Positions 24,561 through 35,205 of a DNA stretch of 64,000 bases are shown piece by piece. This DNA is from SG8-41 sp963802355. Lineage in GTDB: Bacteria > Pseudomonadota > Gammaproteobacteria > Burkholderiales > SG8-41. The stretch is taken from assembly GCA_963802355.1 (NCBI GenBank), contig CAWDIV010000015.1, positions 496,001 through 560,000 of the forward strand. Reading direction: 5' to 3'. The position numbers and the translations under genes were made by a program. The notes under the pieces are model-generated. The model saw only the letters and a program-made list of their open reading frames with translations, did no database searches and was not told the origin of the DNA. Each line of letters begins with the position of its first letter. Positions within the stretch are counted from its first letter, which is position 1.

Positions 24561-26657
24561 TCAGGACGCCCGCTCCATGTGGATGCGATTCCAATCGTCG
24601 ACGCGCGCAGTCCAGCCGGGGCGCACGATTACGGTCGTGTCGTACTCCTCGACGATGATCGGGCCCGCTGCGGGTTTCGCTCCCAGATCGGCGCGGGCGA
24701 GAACCGGCGTGACCCGCCAACCGTGCGGCGCCCCGAAGTAGGCCTTGCGCTCGTGCGCCCGCAATGTCCGCTCGTTGCCGCGCACCATGCGCTCCGGCAT
24801 GCGCGGCGTTTCGGGAACGCCCTGACAGATCGCCTTGAGAGCGACGAACTGGAGCGGATCTCCGGAAGACAGGTAGCCGAAGGTCTTCAGGTGCTCGTGC
24901 TCGAAGGTCGCGATCAGGCCCTTTACTGCGTCCGGCGTGGCGGGAAGACCCGCGAGACGGACAGTCAATGAGGAAGTTTGCCCGGCGTATTTCATGTCTG
25001 CGCAGACGGTGATGCGCTGCCGGTCCGGTGCGGCGTATCCCTGCCGAGCAAGCTGCTCGCGACCGCTTTCAACGAGCCCGGCCGCCGCCGCATTGATATC
25101 CTCCAACGGGCATACCTCGAAAGACCGGTAGAAGCCGCTAACGAGATGGTGCTCGACATCGGCAAACAGCATGCCGAGCGCGCTGAACAGGCCGGCAACA
25201 GGCGGCACGATGATACGAGTCATCCCCCCGGCTTCAGCGAGGCCCGCGGCATGCACCGGACCATTGCCCCCGATCGCCAGTAGCGGAAACCGCGACGGAT
25301 CGCGGCCTCGCTCCGATGAGATCCCGCGCAGCGCGCGCAGCATCGCCGCGTTGGCGATCACGTGTATCCCGTAGGCGGTATCGGTGATGTCCAGGTCCAG
25401 CTCTCTTCCCAGCGCCGCGACCGCCTCCCGCGCCTTGCCGGAATTCAGCGTGAGCTCACCGCCGACCAATGCATGGGGATTGAGATAGCCGAGCACCAGG
25501 TTGGCATCGGTCACGGTGGGCTGCACGCCGCCACGGTCGTAGCACACCGGGCCGGGCTCCGCACCCGCGCTGCGGGGGCCTACCTTGATGCCGCCCGCCT
25601 CGTCCACCGACGCTATGCTGCCGCCGCCCGCGCCGACTTCGGCGATATCGATGGTAGGCGCCTGTACCGGATAGCCGCCGCCCTTGATCATGCGCTGGCC
25701 CATGCTGGCGGCTCCGCCCACTTCGATCTCCGGGCACATGGTGAACTCCAGATTCTCGATGACGGTGGACTTGGCGGTTGTGCCCCCCATGTCGAATACG
25801 ATCATATCGCGCAGTCCCGCTGCCGCACCCATGCGCTGGCCGCCGAGCACGCCCGCGGCGGGTCCGGATTCGATGATGGTGATGGGCATGCCCGCGACGA
25901 CGGGTCCGGGAGAGATTCCGCCGCTCGACTGCATGATCATCAACGGCGCCGGGACGCCGAGCGTTCTCAACCGGCGCTCCAGGGACTCGACGTAACTGCC
26001 GACAACGGGACGGATGTACGCGTTGATGACGGTCGTGCTGGTCCGCTCGTATTCGCCCACCTGGGGCAGCAGCGAAGTCGAAGCGGTTACCGAGAGGCCG
26101 GGCAACCGCGCGCGGAAGAAATCCGCCGCCTGCGTTTCATGAACGTTGTTGGCGCAGGCGTTGATCAGGCAGATCGCCAGGGCATCCACCCGCTCGCGTT
26201 CCAGCGCCTGCGCGATGCCTTCGAGAGCCTCGATCTCCAGCGCATGAACCACGCGACCGTCGGCGCCGATTCTCTCCGGCGCCTCGAAACGCAGGTTTCT
26301 GGGCACCAGTGGATCGGGCTTGCGGAAGCGGGAGTCGTACGGCCGCGGCGCACGAAATCTCCCGAGCTCGAGCACGTCGCGAAAACCGCGGGTCGTCACG
26401 AGCGCGACCTTGACGCCTTTGCGCTCGATTATCGTGTTGGTCGCGATCGTCGTCGCGTGCACGAACTCGCCGATGCGCTCCGGCGCGACGGACAGCTCGG
26501 AGAGCAGCGCCGCGAGACCCTCCTCGATCGCCGCGCTGTAATCCGCCGGCGTGGACAGGAGCTTCCTGCTGTACACGGCGCCTTCATCCGAAATCATCAC
26601 GATGTCGGTGAACGTTCCTCCGATGTCGACGCCCATTCTGTAGCGCGATCCGTCCAT
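24561..26657 (-). CDS. hyuA: Hydantoinase/oxoprolinase family subunit A
   Basis: 698 residues. The N-terminus has the actin-like ATP site RMGVDIGGTFTDIVM, and the Hydantoinase_A core has IMQSSGGISPGP, ESGPAAGVLGGQRMG and IVFDMGGTTAKS. A C-terminal Hydant_A_C domain follows. It is the catalytic ATP-binding partner of HyuB. First gene of the minus-strand operon hyuA-hyuB-racemase-deacetylase-Bug; the 73-bp AT-richer gap to the divergent Bug gene at 26731 should hold promoters for both sides. Confidence 0.92.
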   Translation of the reverse strand: MDGSRYRMGVDIGGTFTDIVMISDEGAVYSRKLLSTPADYSAAIEEGLAALLSELSVAPERIGEFVHATTIATNTIIERKGVKVALVTTRGFRDVLELGRFRAPRPYDSRFRKPDPLVPRNLRFEAPERIGADGRVVHALEIEALEGIAQALERERVDALAICLINACANNVHETQAADFFRARLPGLSVTASTSLLPQVGEYERTSTTVINAYIRPVVGSYVESLERRLRTLGVPAPLMIMQSSGGISPGPVVAGMPITIIESGPAAGVLGGQRMGAAAGLRDMIVFDMGGTTAKSTVIENLEFTMCPEIEVGGAASMGQRMIKGGGYPVQAPTIDIAEVGAGGGSIASVDEAGGIKVGPRSAGAEPGPVCYDRGGVQPTVTDANLVLGYLNPHALVGGELTLNSGKAREAVAALGRELDLDITDTAYGIHVIANAAMLRALRGISSERGRDPSRFPLLAIGGNGPVHAAGLAEAGGMTRIIVPPVAGLFSALGMLFADVEHHLVSGFYRSFEVCPLEDINAAAAGLVESGREQLARQGYAAPDRQRITVCADMKYAGQTSSLTVRLAGLPATPDAVKGLIATFEHEHLKTFGYLSSGDPLQFVALKAICQGVPETPRMPERMVRGNERTLRAHERKAYFGAPHGWRVTPVLARADLGAKPAAGPIIVEEYDTTVIVRPGWTARVDDWNRIHMERAS

Positions 26658-26730
26658 TTCACCATGCTACACTAGAGAAAATATAAATTTTGCGGTTGCT
26701 TTCGCTGCAATTTCGCGTTCGGATCGGAGA

Positions 26731-27732
26731 ATGGCGATAGATACGTACGTAAGTCCGCGACGGTTTGCACTCTTCCTCGCTGCAGCGATATCGGCTGGAC
26801 TCGTGTACGCGCACGAGGCGCTGGGACAAGCCTACCCGGCGAAACCTATCCGTATTGTCGTCGGTTTCTCGCCCGGCGGAACCACGGACATACTGGCCCG
26901 GGAACTGGGCGCGAGGCTCCAGGAAAGCTGGGGCCGTTCGGTGGTCGTGGATAACCGGCCTGGAGCCGGTGGCAACATCGGCGCGGAGATAGTAGCCAAG
27001 TCGCCTCCCGACGGCTACACCCTGTTGTTGAGCACTAATTCTCTCGCAATCAACCCAGCCATGTATTCGAGGATGCCGTTCGACGCGATCAACGACCTGG
27101 CACCGATCACGCGCATAGGCTCGGTAACGAATATCTTCTTTGCGCATCCTTCCGTACCTGCGAGAACCATGAAGGACCTGGTGGCGCTCGCCAGATCCAA
27201 GCCGGGGCAAGTGACTTATGGCTCGGGCGGCGTGGGCACGTCCCCGCATCTTGCGGTGGAGCTGTTCAGGAGCATGGCCAAGGTCGATATCGTTCACGTT
27301 CCTTACAAGGGCGTGCCCCCCGTCGTTCAAGGCATATTGGCGGGAGAGCTGGCGATGGGCACAGCGAGCCTGCCTTCGGCCGGCCTCCCCGAACACGTCA
27401 AGACAGGGCGGCTGCGCGGGCTGGCGCTCACGGGATCCAAGCGTTCCAAGTCTGTGCCGCAGGTTCCCACCATGATCGAGAGCGGCTTTCCCGGGTTCGA
27501 CGTCGTGATCTGGTACGGCATGCTCGCGCCTGCCGGCACCCCTGCAGACATAGTCACCAAGCTCAACGCGGAGCTGATCCGCATACTCAATTTGCCGGCG
27601 TTGCGCGATCGCCTGGCGGCGCAGGATTTCGAGATTGTGACTTCCACTCCCGCGGACTTCATGGTCTACCTCAAGAGTGAAGTAGCCCTGTGGGGCAAGA
27701 TAGTCAAGCAAGCTGGAGTGAAGATTGACTAA
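26731..27732 (+). CDS. Bug/TctC-family periplasmic solute receptor 2
   Basis: 333 residues. The signal peptide ends around EALGQA, then YPAKPIRIVVGFSPGGTTDI, VVVDNRPGAGGN, DGYTLLLSTNSLA and HVPYKGVPPVVQGILAGEL. Full length and intact. Divergent from hyuA and overlapping the next receptor gene by eight bases. Two receptors in tandem suggest uptake of related substrates, or one duplicated gene that has diverged. Confidence 0.9.
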   Translation: MAIDTYVSPRRFALFLAAAISAGLVYAHEALGQAYPAKPIRIVVGFSPGGTTDILARELGARLQESWGRSVVVDNRPGAGGNIGAEIVAKSPPDGYTLLLSTNSLAINPAMYSRMPFDAINDLAPITRIGSVTNIFFAHPSVPARTMKDLVALARSKPGQVTYGSGGVGTSPHLAVELFRSMAKVDIVHVPYKGVPPVVQGILAGELAMGTASLPSAGLPEHVKTGRLRGLALTGSKRSKSVPQVPTMIESGFPGFDVVIWYGMLAPAGTPADIVTKLNAELIRILNLPALRDRLAAQDFEIVTSTPADFMVYLKSEVALWGKIVKQAGVKID

Positions 27733-28759
27733 ATCCTCATCCTCCGCGGTGAGGCTGATATTTTCCCTTGCGGCCTTGGCGTTCTTGGCGGTGAAGCTGT
27801 TGGAACCGCCGGCCGTGCACGCGCAGAGCGGCAAGCAAAGTTCATCGCCCGGCACGCAGGACTTCCCGAGCCGGCCGATACGATTCATCGACGCCAACGT
27901 TCCCGGTGGCGGCACCGACTATCTGGCGCGCGTTATCGGTGCGAACCTGACGCAGCGCCACGGTCAACCCGTGATCGTCGATAACCGGCCGGGTGCCGGG
28001 GGGAACGTCGGCGCCCAGGTCGCCGCCAGGGCGACGCCCGACGGCTATACCTTGTTCATGGCGTTGACGCCTGCCCTGGCTGCAAGTCCCAGCCTTTATT
28101 CGCAACTGCCGTACGACGTCATCAAGGATTTTTGGTACGTGACGCTGGTGGCCTCCGGAACGTTCGTAGTCGTAGTGACACGATCGTCGCCGGCGAAGAC
28201 CGTGCCGGATCTCGTCGCGCTCGCGAAATCGACGCCGGGAAAGCTGAGCTACAGCTCGGCGGGCGTCGCCAGCCCGCTGCATCTTGCCGGCGAGCTGCTG
28301 AAGAGACGCATCGGCATCGACATGATTCACGTGCCCTACAAGGGCGGCGCGCCGGCCATCGCCGCAGTGACCGCGGGAGAGGTCCAGGTCGGGTTCGGCA
28401 GCATGGCGGCCGCGCTGCCGCTGATCCAGGGCGGACGCCTCACCGCGCTGGGCGTCACCAGCGCGAAACGGGCTCCGGCATTTCCTGAATTGCCGACGAT
28501 CGCCGAGTCCGGTTATCCCGGCTACGACGTCACGCCGACCTATGGCGTGCTGGCGCCCGCTGCTACGTCCCCGTCGGTTGTCCGGTTGTTGAACGCCGAA
28601 ATCGGCACGATATTGCAGCAGCCCGACGTGCGCGCGAGATTTGCGAGCCAGGCGCTCGAACCGACGGGCAGCACCACCGCCCGCTACAAACAGCTCATGC
28701 AGGCCGAAATCGAGCAGTGGGCCAGGGTCATCAAGGAAGCCAATATCAAGACCGAATAG
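27725..28759 (+). CDS. Bug/TctC-family periplasmic solute receptor 3
   Basis: About 344 residues from a TTG at 27725 that overlaps the previous stop; TGGAG is suitably spaced before it. A GTG at 27749 is an alternative. The signal peptide ends near AVHAQ. Family blocks are IRFIDANVPGGGTDYLARVI, IVDNRPGAGGN, DGYTLFMAL and HVPYKGGAPAIAAVTAGEVQ. Coupled to receptor 2 and followed by the amidase, so it belongs to the plus-strand half of the catabolic island. Confidence 0.88.
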   Translation: MTKSSSSAVRLIFSLAALAFLAVKLLEPPAVHAQSGKQSSSPGTQDFPSRPIRFIDANVPGGGTDYLARVIGANLTQRHGQPVIVDNRPGAGGNVGAQVAARATPDGYTLFMALTPALAASPSLYSQLPYDVIKDFWYVTLVASGTFVVVVTRSSPAKTVPDLVALAKSTPGKLSYSSAGVASPLHLAGELLKRRIGIDMIHVPYKGGAPAIAAVTAGEVQVGFGSMAAALPLIQGGRLTALGVTSAKRAPAFPELPTIAESGYPGYDVTPTYGVLAPAATSPSVVRLLNAEIGTILQQPDVRARFASQALEPTGSTTARYKQLMQAEIEQWARVIKEANIKTE

Positions 28760-28838
28760 CGGGGCGCGTCCTTGAACAGGGCATCCTCGCCGCGGCGGGG
28801 ATCCCGTGCCTCTTGCTTCCGATCCACGCCATGATTCG

Positions 28839-30126
28839 ATGACCGTACCACATCCCAACCACTTGTCAGCACTAGACGCCGCCGCCCTTCTGGCGCGCCG
28901 CGAAATCAGCGCGGAGGAGCTTGCCCGGGCCTGTCTTGCGCGTGTCGCGGAGCGCGAGCACGAAATCGGCGCGTGGGCCCATATCGACGCCGAGCAGGTG
29001 CTGGCGCAGGCGCGCGAGCTCGATGCGCGCACCGTGCGTGGTTGCCTGCACGGGTTGCCGGTCGGCATAAAAGACATCATCGATACCGCGGACATGCCGA
29101 CGCAGTACCGGATCCCCGATCTATACGGGCAATCGGCCGGCCTGGGACGCCGCGTGCGTGGGAGCGATTCGCGCCGCGGGCGGCATCGTCATGGGGAAGA
29201 CGGTAACGTCCGAACTCGCGACCAGCTACCACGGCAAGACCGCCAATCCCCACAATCCTGCGCACACGCCCGGCGGCTCTTCGAGCGGATCGGCCGCAGC
29301 CGTCGCGGACTTCATGCTGCCGCTCGCACTCGGCACACAGACCGGCGGCTCGACCATACGTCCGTCGAGCTACTGCGGCGTGGTCGGTTACAAGCCGAGT
29401 TTCGGACTGATCAATCGCCAGGGCGTAAAACCGGTCTCCGAATCGCTGGACACGGTGGGCGTGATCGCCCGCACGGTGCAGGACGTGGCGCTGCTCGCCG
29501 CTGCGATCACCGGGCGGTCCGATCTGACCGTGCTGTCTTGTGATACTCCGCCCCGCATCGGTATCTGGCGCACTTTCGAATGGGAGCACGCTGCGCCCGA
29601 GACCGCGGCGGCGCTGGATGCGGCGACGCGCAATCTGGCGGCAGCCGGTGCCACGGTACGCCAGGCCGCGATGCACGAGGTGTTTTCCGAGTTGGCCGCG
29701 GCGCACAAGGAGATTCAATCGTTCGAGATGGCGCAAGCGCTGGGATACGAAATGCGGCACCACCGCGATCTGCTCTCATCGACGTTGCGGGAAGGCATCG
29801 AGTACGGCATGCGGTGCACCCCGGAAACCTACGACAGCAAGCGGGCGGTGGCCGCGCAGTGCCGCAAGCGCATCGACGACGTGTTCGCGGAATTCGACAT
29901 CCTGCTTGCCCCCAGCGCGCCGGGCGAAGCGCCGCAAGGACTCGAGGAAACTGGCAGCCCCATCTTCAATCGCGGCTGGACGCTGCTGCACCTGCCATGC
30001 GTCACCGTTCCGGCGTTCAAGGGACCGCGCGGGCTGCCCGTCGGAATCCAGGTGGTCGGCCGGTATTGGCACGATGCCCGGACGCTCGCCATGGCGCACT
30101 GGGTGCATCGTCACCTTGCGGGATGA
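28839..30126 (+). CDS. Amidase-signature family hydrolase, one frameshift
   Basis: The first part (MTVPHPNHLSALDAAALLAR ... LPVGIKDIIDTADMPTQY) carries the catalytic Lys of the amidase signature in VGIKD. At about 29109 an extra C in CAGTACCGGATCC shifts the frame. Corrected, the protein continues GSPIYTGNRPAWDAACVGA, then GKTVTSELA and the Gly-Ser-rich motif PGGSSSGSAAAVA with the catalytic Ser residues, to the stop at 30126 (about 428 residues). It likely cleaves an amide or carbamoyl bond in the same pathway as HyuAB. The break looks like a sequencing indel. Confidence 0.82.
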
Positions 30127-30246
30127 GGGTGGCGAGATACGGGTGACGAGATACGGGTGTAAAAACCTTCAAACTGCAACAGAAGTTAGACAAGTGCATC
30201 ACCCTTACCTCGTCACCATTATCTCGTCACCTGTATCTCGTCACCT
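30124..30246. repeat. Inverted array of GGTGACGAGATAC units
   Basis: Two direct units (GGTGGCGAGATACGGGTGAC and GAGATACGGGTG) are followed, after a spacer, by three units in reverse orientation (CTCGTCACC... TATCTCGTCACC). The whole fills the gap between the amidase and the PrpD-like gene and would fold into a long imperfect hairpin. It could be a dispersed repeat or act as a transcript-stability element. Confidence 0.65.
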
Positions 30247-30257
30247 TATCCAAAACA

Positions 30258-31622
30258 ATGACCATTGCTGAAAACCTCGGCGCTTACGCGTCCTCGATCC
30301 GGTACGACCTGCTGCCGCGGGAGGTCGCGCACCAGGCCAAGCGGATGATCGTCGACACGCTGGGCTGCGCGCTCGGCGGCTACTCGAGCGAGCCCGCCCG
30401 GATCGCCCGCGAGCTCGCCGGCACCGTGTCCAGCACCCGGCCGGCGACAGTGCTGTGCACCGGCCAGAGAACGAGTCCCGATCTCGCCGTCTTCGCCAAC
30501 GGCGTGATGATCCGTTTTCTCGATTTCAACGACGGCTACACGGGCAAGGAGGACGCCGGGCATCCGAGCGACAGCATCGCTGCCCTCCTGTCCGCGGCGG
30601 AAATCGCGGGGAGAACCGGGCGCGAGCTCATCGCCGCGACGGTGCTCGCTTACGAAACATTCTGCCGCATCTGCGACGCTTTCAACACGAAATCGCTGGG
30701 TTTCGACCACGTGACGACCGGCGCGATCGCGAGCGCCGTCGGCGCGGCGCACCTGCTGGGGCTGACACGGCAGCAGATCACCGACGCAATCAACCTGACC
30801 GTGGCGGCCAACGTGGCGCTGTATCAGACCCGCATTGGTAACGTCTCGATGTGGAAGGGCTGCGCCTACGCGAACGCCAGCCGCAACGCGATGTTCGCGG
30901 CGCAACTCGCCGCTCGCGGGATGACCGGACCCTCACCGATCTTCGAGGGCGTCGGCGGCTTTTTCAAGGCGGTGAGCCGGCGGCCGTTCGAGCTCGAGCC
31001 TTTCGGCGGCAACGGCGTCCCTTTCAAGATCATGGAGTGCTTCGTCAAGCGTTACCCGCTGGGCCAGTATTCGCAGTCCGTGGTGCAGGCGGCGATCGAA
31101 GCACGGGCGCTGGCCGGGGATGTCCGCAATGTCGCGGAAGTCCACGTTCGCACGCTGGCCACGGCCGTGAACATGATGGCGGGCGATCCGGACAAATGGC
31201 AGCCCCGCAACCGGGAAACCGCCGATCACAGCATGCCGTACACGGCCGCGGTGGGGCTCATGCACGGCGCCGTCGAGAGCCGGCATTTCGAGGATCCCTA
31301 TCTGCACGACCCTGCGCTCCTCGACCTCGTCAGCCGCGTCAAATGCAGCATTTCGAAGGAAGCCGACGCGCGCGAGCCGGAAGCGATGCTATGCGATCTG
31401 GAACTGCGATTGAAAGACGGCAGGCAGGAGTCCGTCAGGGTCGAGTATCACCGCGGCCATTGGCGCAATCCGATGTCGGATGCGGAGCTGAATGAAAAGT
31501 TTCGCGCCCTGGCTCGCGACGTGCTGCCCGCCGGCAGAGCCGATGCATTGCTCGACACGATCTGGAAGCTCGAAGAGCTTGCCGACCTGAACGCCCTCCT
31601 GGCACTGGCACGGGTCAACTAG
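30258..31622 (+). CDS. MmgE/PrpD family protein
   Basis: 454 residues, full length. N-terminal helical domain with RMIVDTLGCALGGYSSEPA, then FLDFNDGYTGKEDAGHPSD, typical of the family, and a C-terminal domain with KRYPLGQYSQSVVQA. Members include 2-methylcitrate dehydratase, cis-aconitate decarboxylase and uncharacterised proteins in catabolic clusters with Bug receptors. A dehydratase or isomerase role in the island is possible, but the substrate is unknown. AAAACA rather than a strong Shine-Dalgarno precedes the ATG. Confidence 0.85.
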   Translation: MTIAENLGAYASSIRYDLLPREVAHQAKRMIVDTLGCALGGYSSEPARIARELAGTVSSTRPATVLCTGQRTSPDLAVFANGVMIRFLDFNDGYTGKEDAGHPSDSIAALLSAAEIAGRTGRELIAATVLAYETFCRICDAFNTKSLGFDHVTTGAIASAVGAAHLLGLTRQQITDAINLTVAANVALYQTRIGNVSMWKGCAYANASRNAMFAAQLAARGMTGPSPIFEGVGGFFKAVSRRPFELEPFGGNGVPFKIMECFVKRYPLGQYSQSVVQAAIEARALAGDVRNVAEVHVRTLATAVNMMAGDPDKWQPRNRETADHSMPYTAAVGLMHGAVESRHFEDPYLHDPALLDLVSRVKCSISKEADAREPEAMLCDLELRLKDGRQESVRVEYHRGHWRNPMSDAELNEKFRALARDVLPAGRADALLDTIWKLEELADLNALLALARVN

Positions 31623-31650
31623 TGGCGGTCCTGTCTAGAAACTCGTTGAA

Positions 31651-31743
31651 GCCACAGATAAACCCAGATGAACACAGGTAAAGCAATTCGCAAGACCTTC
31701 GCCCTGAGCATCCTTGTTAATCTGTGTGTGAGGTATCCGTGGC
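31651..31743. repeat. Imperfect inverted repeat of the CCACAGAT-AACACAG type
   Basis: GCCACAGATAAACCCAGATG at 31651 is matched in reverse orientation by the stretch ending ATCCGTGGC at 31743, with AATCTGTGTGT inside. Repeats of this composition are common between genes in related genomes. It lies between the PrpD-like gene and infA, in the only stretch of this gap that shows structure; no gene is visible at 31623-31845. Confidence 0.55.
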
Positions 31744-31847
31744 TAAGTGCTCCCTTTCGTTTTTGAGGATAGGTTCTAGACTTTGATTTTCATCAGCAGC
31801 ACGTGCTGCTGTAGCCATCGCGGTCAGTGGTACCCCCGGATCCACAA

Positions 31848-31875
31848 TAAAAAAAGCCTGCATTTCTGCAGGCTG
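31848..31875 (-). terminator. Rho-independent terminator after infA
   Basis: On the minus strand AGCCTGCAGAAATGCAGGCT forms an 8-bp stem with a short loop, followed by TTTTTTTATT. It lies 23 bp past the infA stop codon. Confidence 0.85.
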
Positions 31876-31897
31876 TCGCTACTTGCGAAAGAACGCT

Positions 31898-32173
31898 TTA
31901 GCGCCGCCCGTAGCTAGGAGGACGACGGTTCATCGGCGCGGTGGGGACATGCGTGTCCTTGTGCCGGAAGGTGATGCGCCCCTTGGTGAGGTCGTAGGGC
32001 GTCATCTCGATGCTGACCTTGTCTCCAGCGAGGATGCGGATGCGGTGTTTGCGCATCTTGCCTGACACGTAGGCGATCACGTTATGACCGTTGTCCAGTC
32101 CCACGCGAAAGCGCGTGTCGGGCAGCACCTCGCTCACCACGCCCTCCATTTCAATCATTGCTTCTTTAGCCAA
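31898..32173 (-). CDS. infA: Translation initiation factor IF-1 (elongated type)
   Basis: 91 residues: a single S1/OB domain (MIEMEGVVSEVLPDTRFRV, GHNVIAYVSGKMRKHRIRIL) as in all IF-1. The tail beyond residue 72 (KDTHVPTAPMNRRPPSYGRR) is about 19 residues longer than in E. coli; such a longer second IF-1 is often seen in Betaproteobacteria. It binds the 30S A site during initiation. GGAGGG precedes the ATG. Its neighbour is a cold-shock protein gene in the same direction. Confidence 0.93.
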   Translation of the reverse strand: MAKEAMIEMEGVVSEVLPDTRFRVGLDNGHNVIAYVSGKMRKHRIRILAGDKVSIEMTPYDLTKGRITFRHKDTHVPTAPMNRRPPSYGRR

Positions 32174-32243
32174 GTCCGGCCCTCCTGTGTGTTGTACCTA
32201 GAAACGTGAGGGAGAGATCCCTCATTTGTTTCGTACCCTAAGA

Positions 32244-32269
32244 GGCCGTATCAGTAGATTGATACGGCC
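32244..32269. other. 26-bp perfect stem-loop between csp and infA
   Basis: GGCCGTATCA-GTAGAT-TGATACGGCC: a 10-bp perfect stem with a 6-base loop, no T-run on the minus strand. A smaller GAGGGG/CCCCTC hairpin follows at about 32277-32299. They may form an mRNA processing site or a weak terminator upstream of infA. Confidence 0.5.
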
Positions 32270-32350
32270 CCGATCATGAGGGGTGTATCCCCCTCAGCCT
32301 GTTAGGTACTCTAAGACCCGGGACGGCGACGGCCGCCCCGATACGGCGCC

Positions 32351-32557
32351 TCAGATGGCTTTCAGATTCGTCGCTGAGCTCTTGCCATCGTTGCCCTTCT
32401 CCACGTCGAAGGAGAGCTTCTGTTTCTCGCTCAGCGTGCCAAGGCCGGCGCGCTCAACCGCCGAAATGTGCACGAACACGTCTTTCGATGCGTCGTCGGG
32501 TTGAATGAAGCCAAAGCCTTTGGTGCTGTTGAAAAACTTTACGGTGCCGGTAGACAT
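32351..32557 (-). CDS. Cold-shock protein (CspA family)
   Basis: 68 residues, the usual length. RNP1-like KGFGFIQPDD and RNP2-like DVFVHISAVE motifs are present. It binds single-stranded nucleic acids as an RNA chaperone. The ATG at 32557 is preceded by GGAGAAT. A long 5' leader (about 175 bp up to groEL) is typical of cold-shock mRNAs, though no structure was worked out. Nearby infA and groESL make this a small stress and translation group. Confidence 0.93.
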   Translation of the reverse strand: MSTGTVKFFNSTKGFGFIQPDDASKDVFVHISAVERAGLGTLSEKQKLSFDVEKGNDGKSSATNLKAI

Positions 32558-32734
32558 AATATTCTCCAGATTTAGTAGAGACCCGCGCGCGATAGTGCGC
32601 GCGGGTTGGTGCTCGGTTGCTTGATCGGGGCGAGACAGGACAAGATCACACGCGCGCCTTGTTTCGTCGGGGAGGCATTTACTGCCACCCTGACACGCGA
32701 GCGAGCGCTTGCGCCGGTGTCGCTCCAACCGTGG

Positions 32735-34381
<1,647 letters not shown>

Positions 34382-34456
34382 GTGTTTCTCCTGGGAATCG
34401 GTAACGATTATCGGGTGACCGGCGATAGCCGGGTTGGCGCGGGCCGGATCGGCTGC

Positions 34457-34750
34457 TTACCTGCCCTCGACTACGCCCATGATGTCTTCTTCGCGCATGA
34501 CGAGCAGTTCGTCGCCTTTGACCCTGACGGTCTGGCCGGAGTATTTCCCGAACAGAATCTTGTCGCCGACCTTGATGTCGAGCGGTCGCACCTTCCCGTC
34601 GTCGAGGATCCTGCCTTTGCCGATGGCCATGACTTCACCCTGATCGGGCTTTTCGGCGGCCGTATCGGGGATCACGATCCCGGAGGCGGTCTTGCGCTCT
34701 TCTTCCATGCGCTTGACGATCACGCGGTCGTGCAGGGGGCGGATTTTCAT
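34457..34750 (-). CDS. groS: Co-chaperonin GroES (Hsp10)
   Basis: 97 residues. Starts MKIRPLHDRVIVKRMEEERK, with the mobile loop TASGIVIPDTAAEKP and the end GVVEGR. It caps the GroEL chamber. First gene of the groES-groEL operon. AAGGAG is found just before the ATG. Confidence 0.97.
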   Translation of the reverse strand: MKIRPLHDRVIVKRMEEERKTASGIVIPDTAAEKPDQGEVMAIGKGRILDDGKVRPLDIKVGDKILFGKYSGQTVRVKGDELLVMREEDIMGVVEGR

Positions 34751-34783
34751 TTTCGATACTCCTTGATTGGTTGACAGAACCGG

Positions 34784-34810
34784 TTAGCACTCATCTGCTA
34801 AGAGTGCTAA
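34784..34810 (-). promoter_or_regulatory. Perfect CIRCE operator (HrcA site)
   Basis: TTAGCACTC, nine spacer bases, then GAGTGCTAA: an exact match to the CIRCE consensus. It lies 34 bp before the groES start, immediately downstream of the promoter -10 box. HrcA bound here should repress groESL until heat shock. The hrcA gene is not in the window. Confidence 0.95.
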
Positions 34811-34838
34811 TAATGCGCCTAAATTACAGAAATATCAA
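34810..34838 (-). promoter_or_regulatory. Sigma70-type promoter of groES-groEL
   Basis: On the minus strand the -35 box is TTGATA, the spacer is exactly 17 bases, and the -10 box is CATTAT. The last base of the -10 box is the first base of the CIRCE element, so HrcA binding would block RNA polymerase directly. Confidence 0.75.
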
Positions 34839-34940
34839 TTATTTATTATCGGCGAGACGGCCGACTGATAACGAATCCCCCATTAGGCGGGGGCGTCTGC
34901 GTCGTTTGCCCGGCTTGACCGATCTCGACTGGGCGCCGAC

Positions 34941-35099
34941 CTAACGCTTGTGCGCTATCTGCGTCAGCGCCTGAAAGGCCTTTTGATCCGCTTTGTCCTG
35001 CTGCAAGGTAAGCTCCTTCACCAGAATCAACAGTGCATTCATGTCCCGCGCAATCTCGGAAAGGCTCTTCAGCATCTGCTGCTCTTCGGCACTGGTCAT
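34941..35099 (-). CDS. Small 52-residue helical protein
   Basis: Start MTSAEEQQMLKSLSEIARDM; it continues NALLILVKELTLQQDKADQK and ends in IAHKR before a TAG. AGAGGAGC lies seven bases before the ATG. Composition is Gln/Lys/Glu/Leu-rich and predicts one or two amphipathic helices, perhaps a coiled coil. No family recognised. It sits between groESL and a lipoprotein gene on the same strand. The good ribosome-binding site and coherent helix pattern support a real gene. Confidence 0.6.
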   Translation of the reverse strand: MTSAEEQQMLKSLSEIARDMNALLILVKELTLQQDKADQKAFQALTQIAHKR

Positions 35100-35122
35100 C
35101 TAACGCTCCTCTGAGAAAGAAT

Positions 35123-35155
35123 AAAGGGCACACCTTCGAGCGAGTGCCCTTTTTT
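35123..35155. terminator. Terminator-like hairpin downstream of the lipoprotein gene
   Basis: AAAGGGCAC and GTGCCCTTT form a 9-bp stem around a 12-base loop. The T-run is perfect on the plus strand (TTTTTT) and weaker on the minus strand (TTTATTCTTT). It ends transcription from the minus-strand lipoprotein gene at 35206 and may work in both directions. Confidence 0.75.
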
Positions 35156-35205
35156 CGGGACCATACCGGCAGGGTTAACTGCCGGGGGTAAGTTGCGTAC
35201 TCGGC

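Noticed and set aside
30124..30246. CRISPR-like array
   Set aside because: Units are only 13 bp, partly inverted, without uniform spacers, and no cas genes are present.
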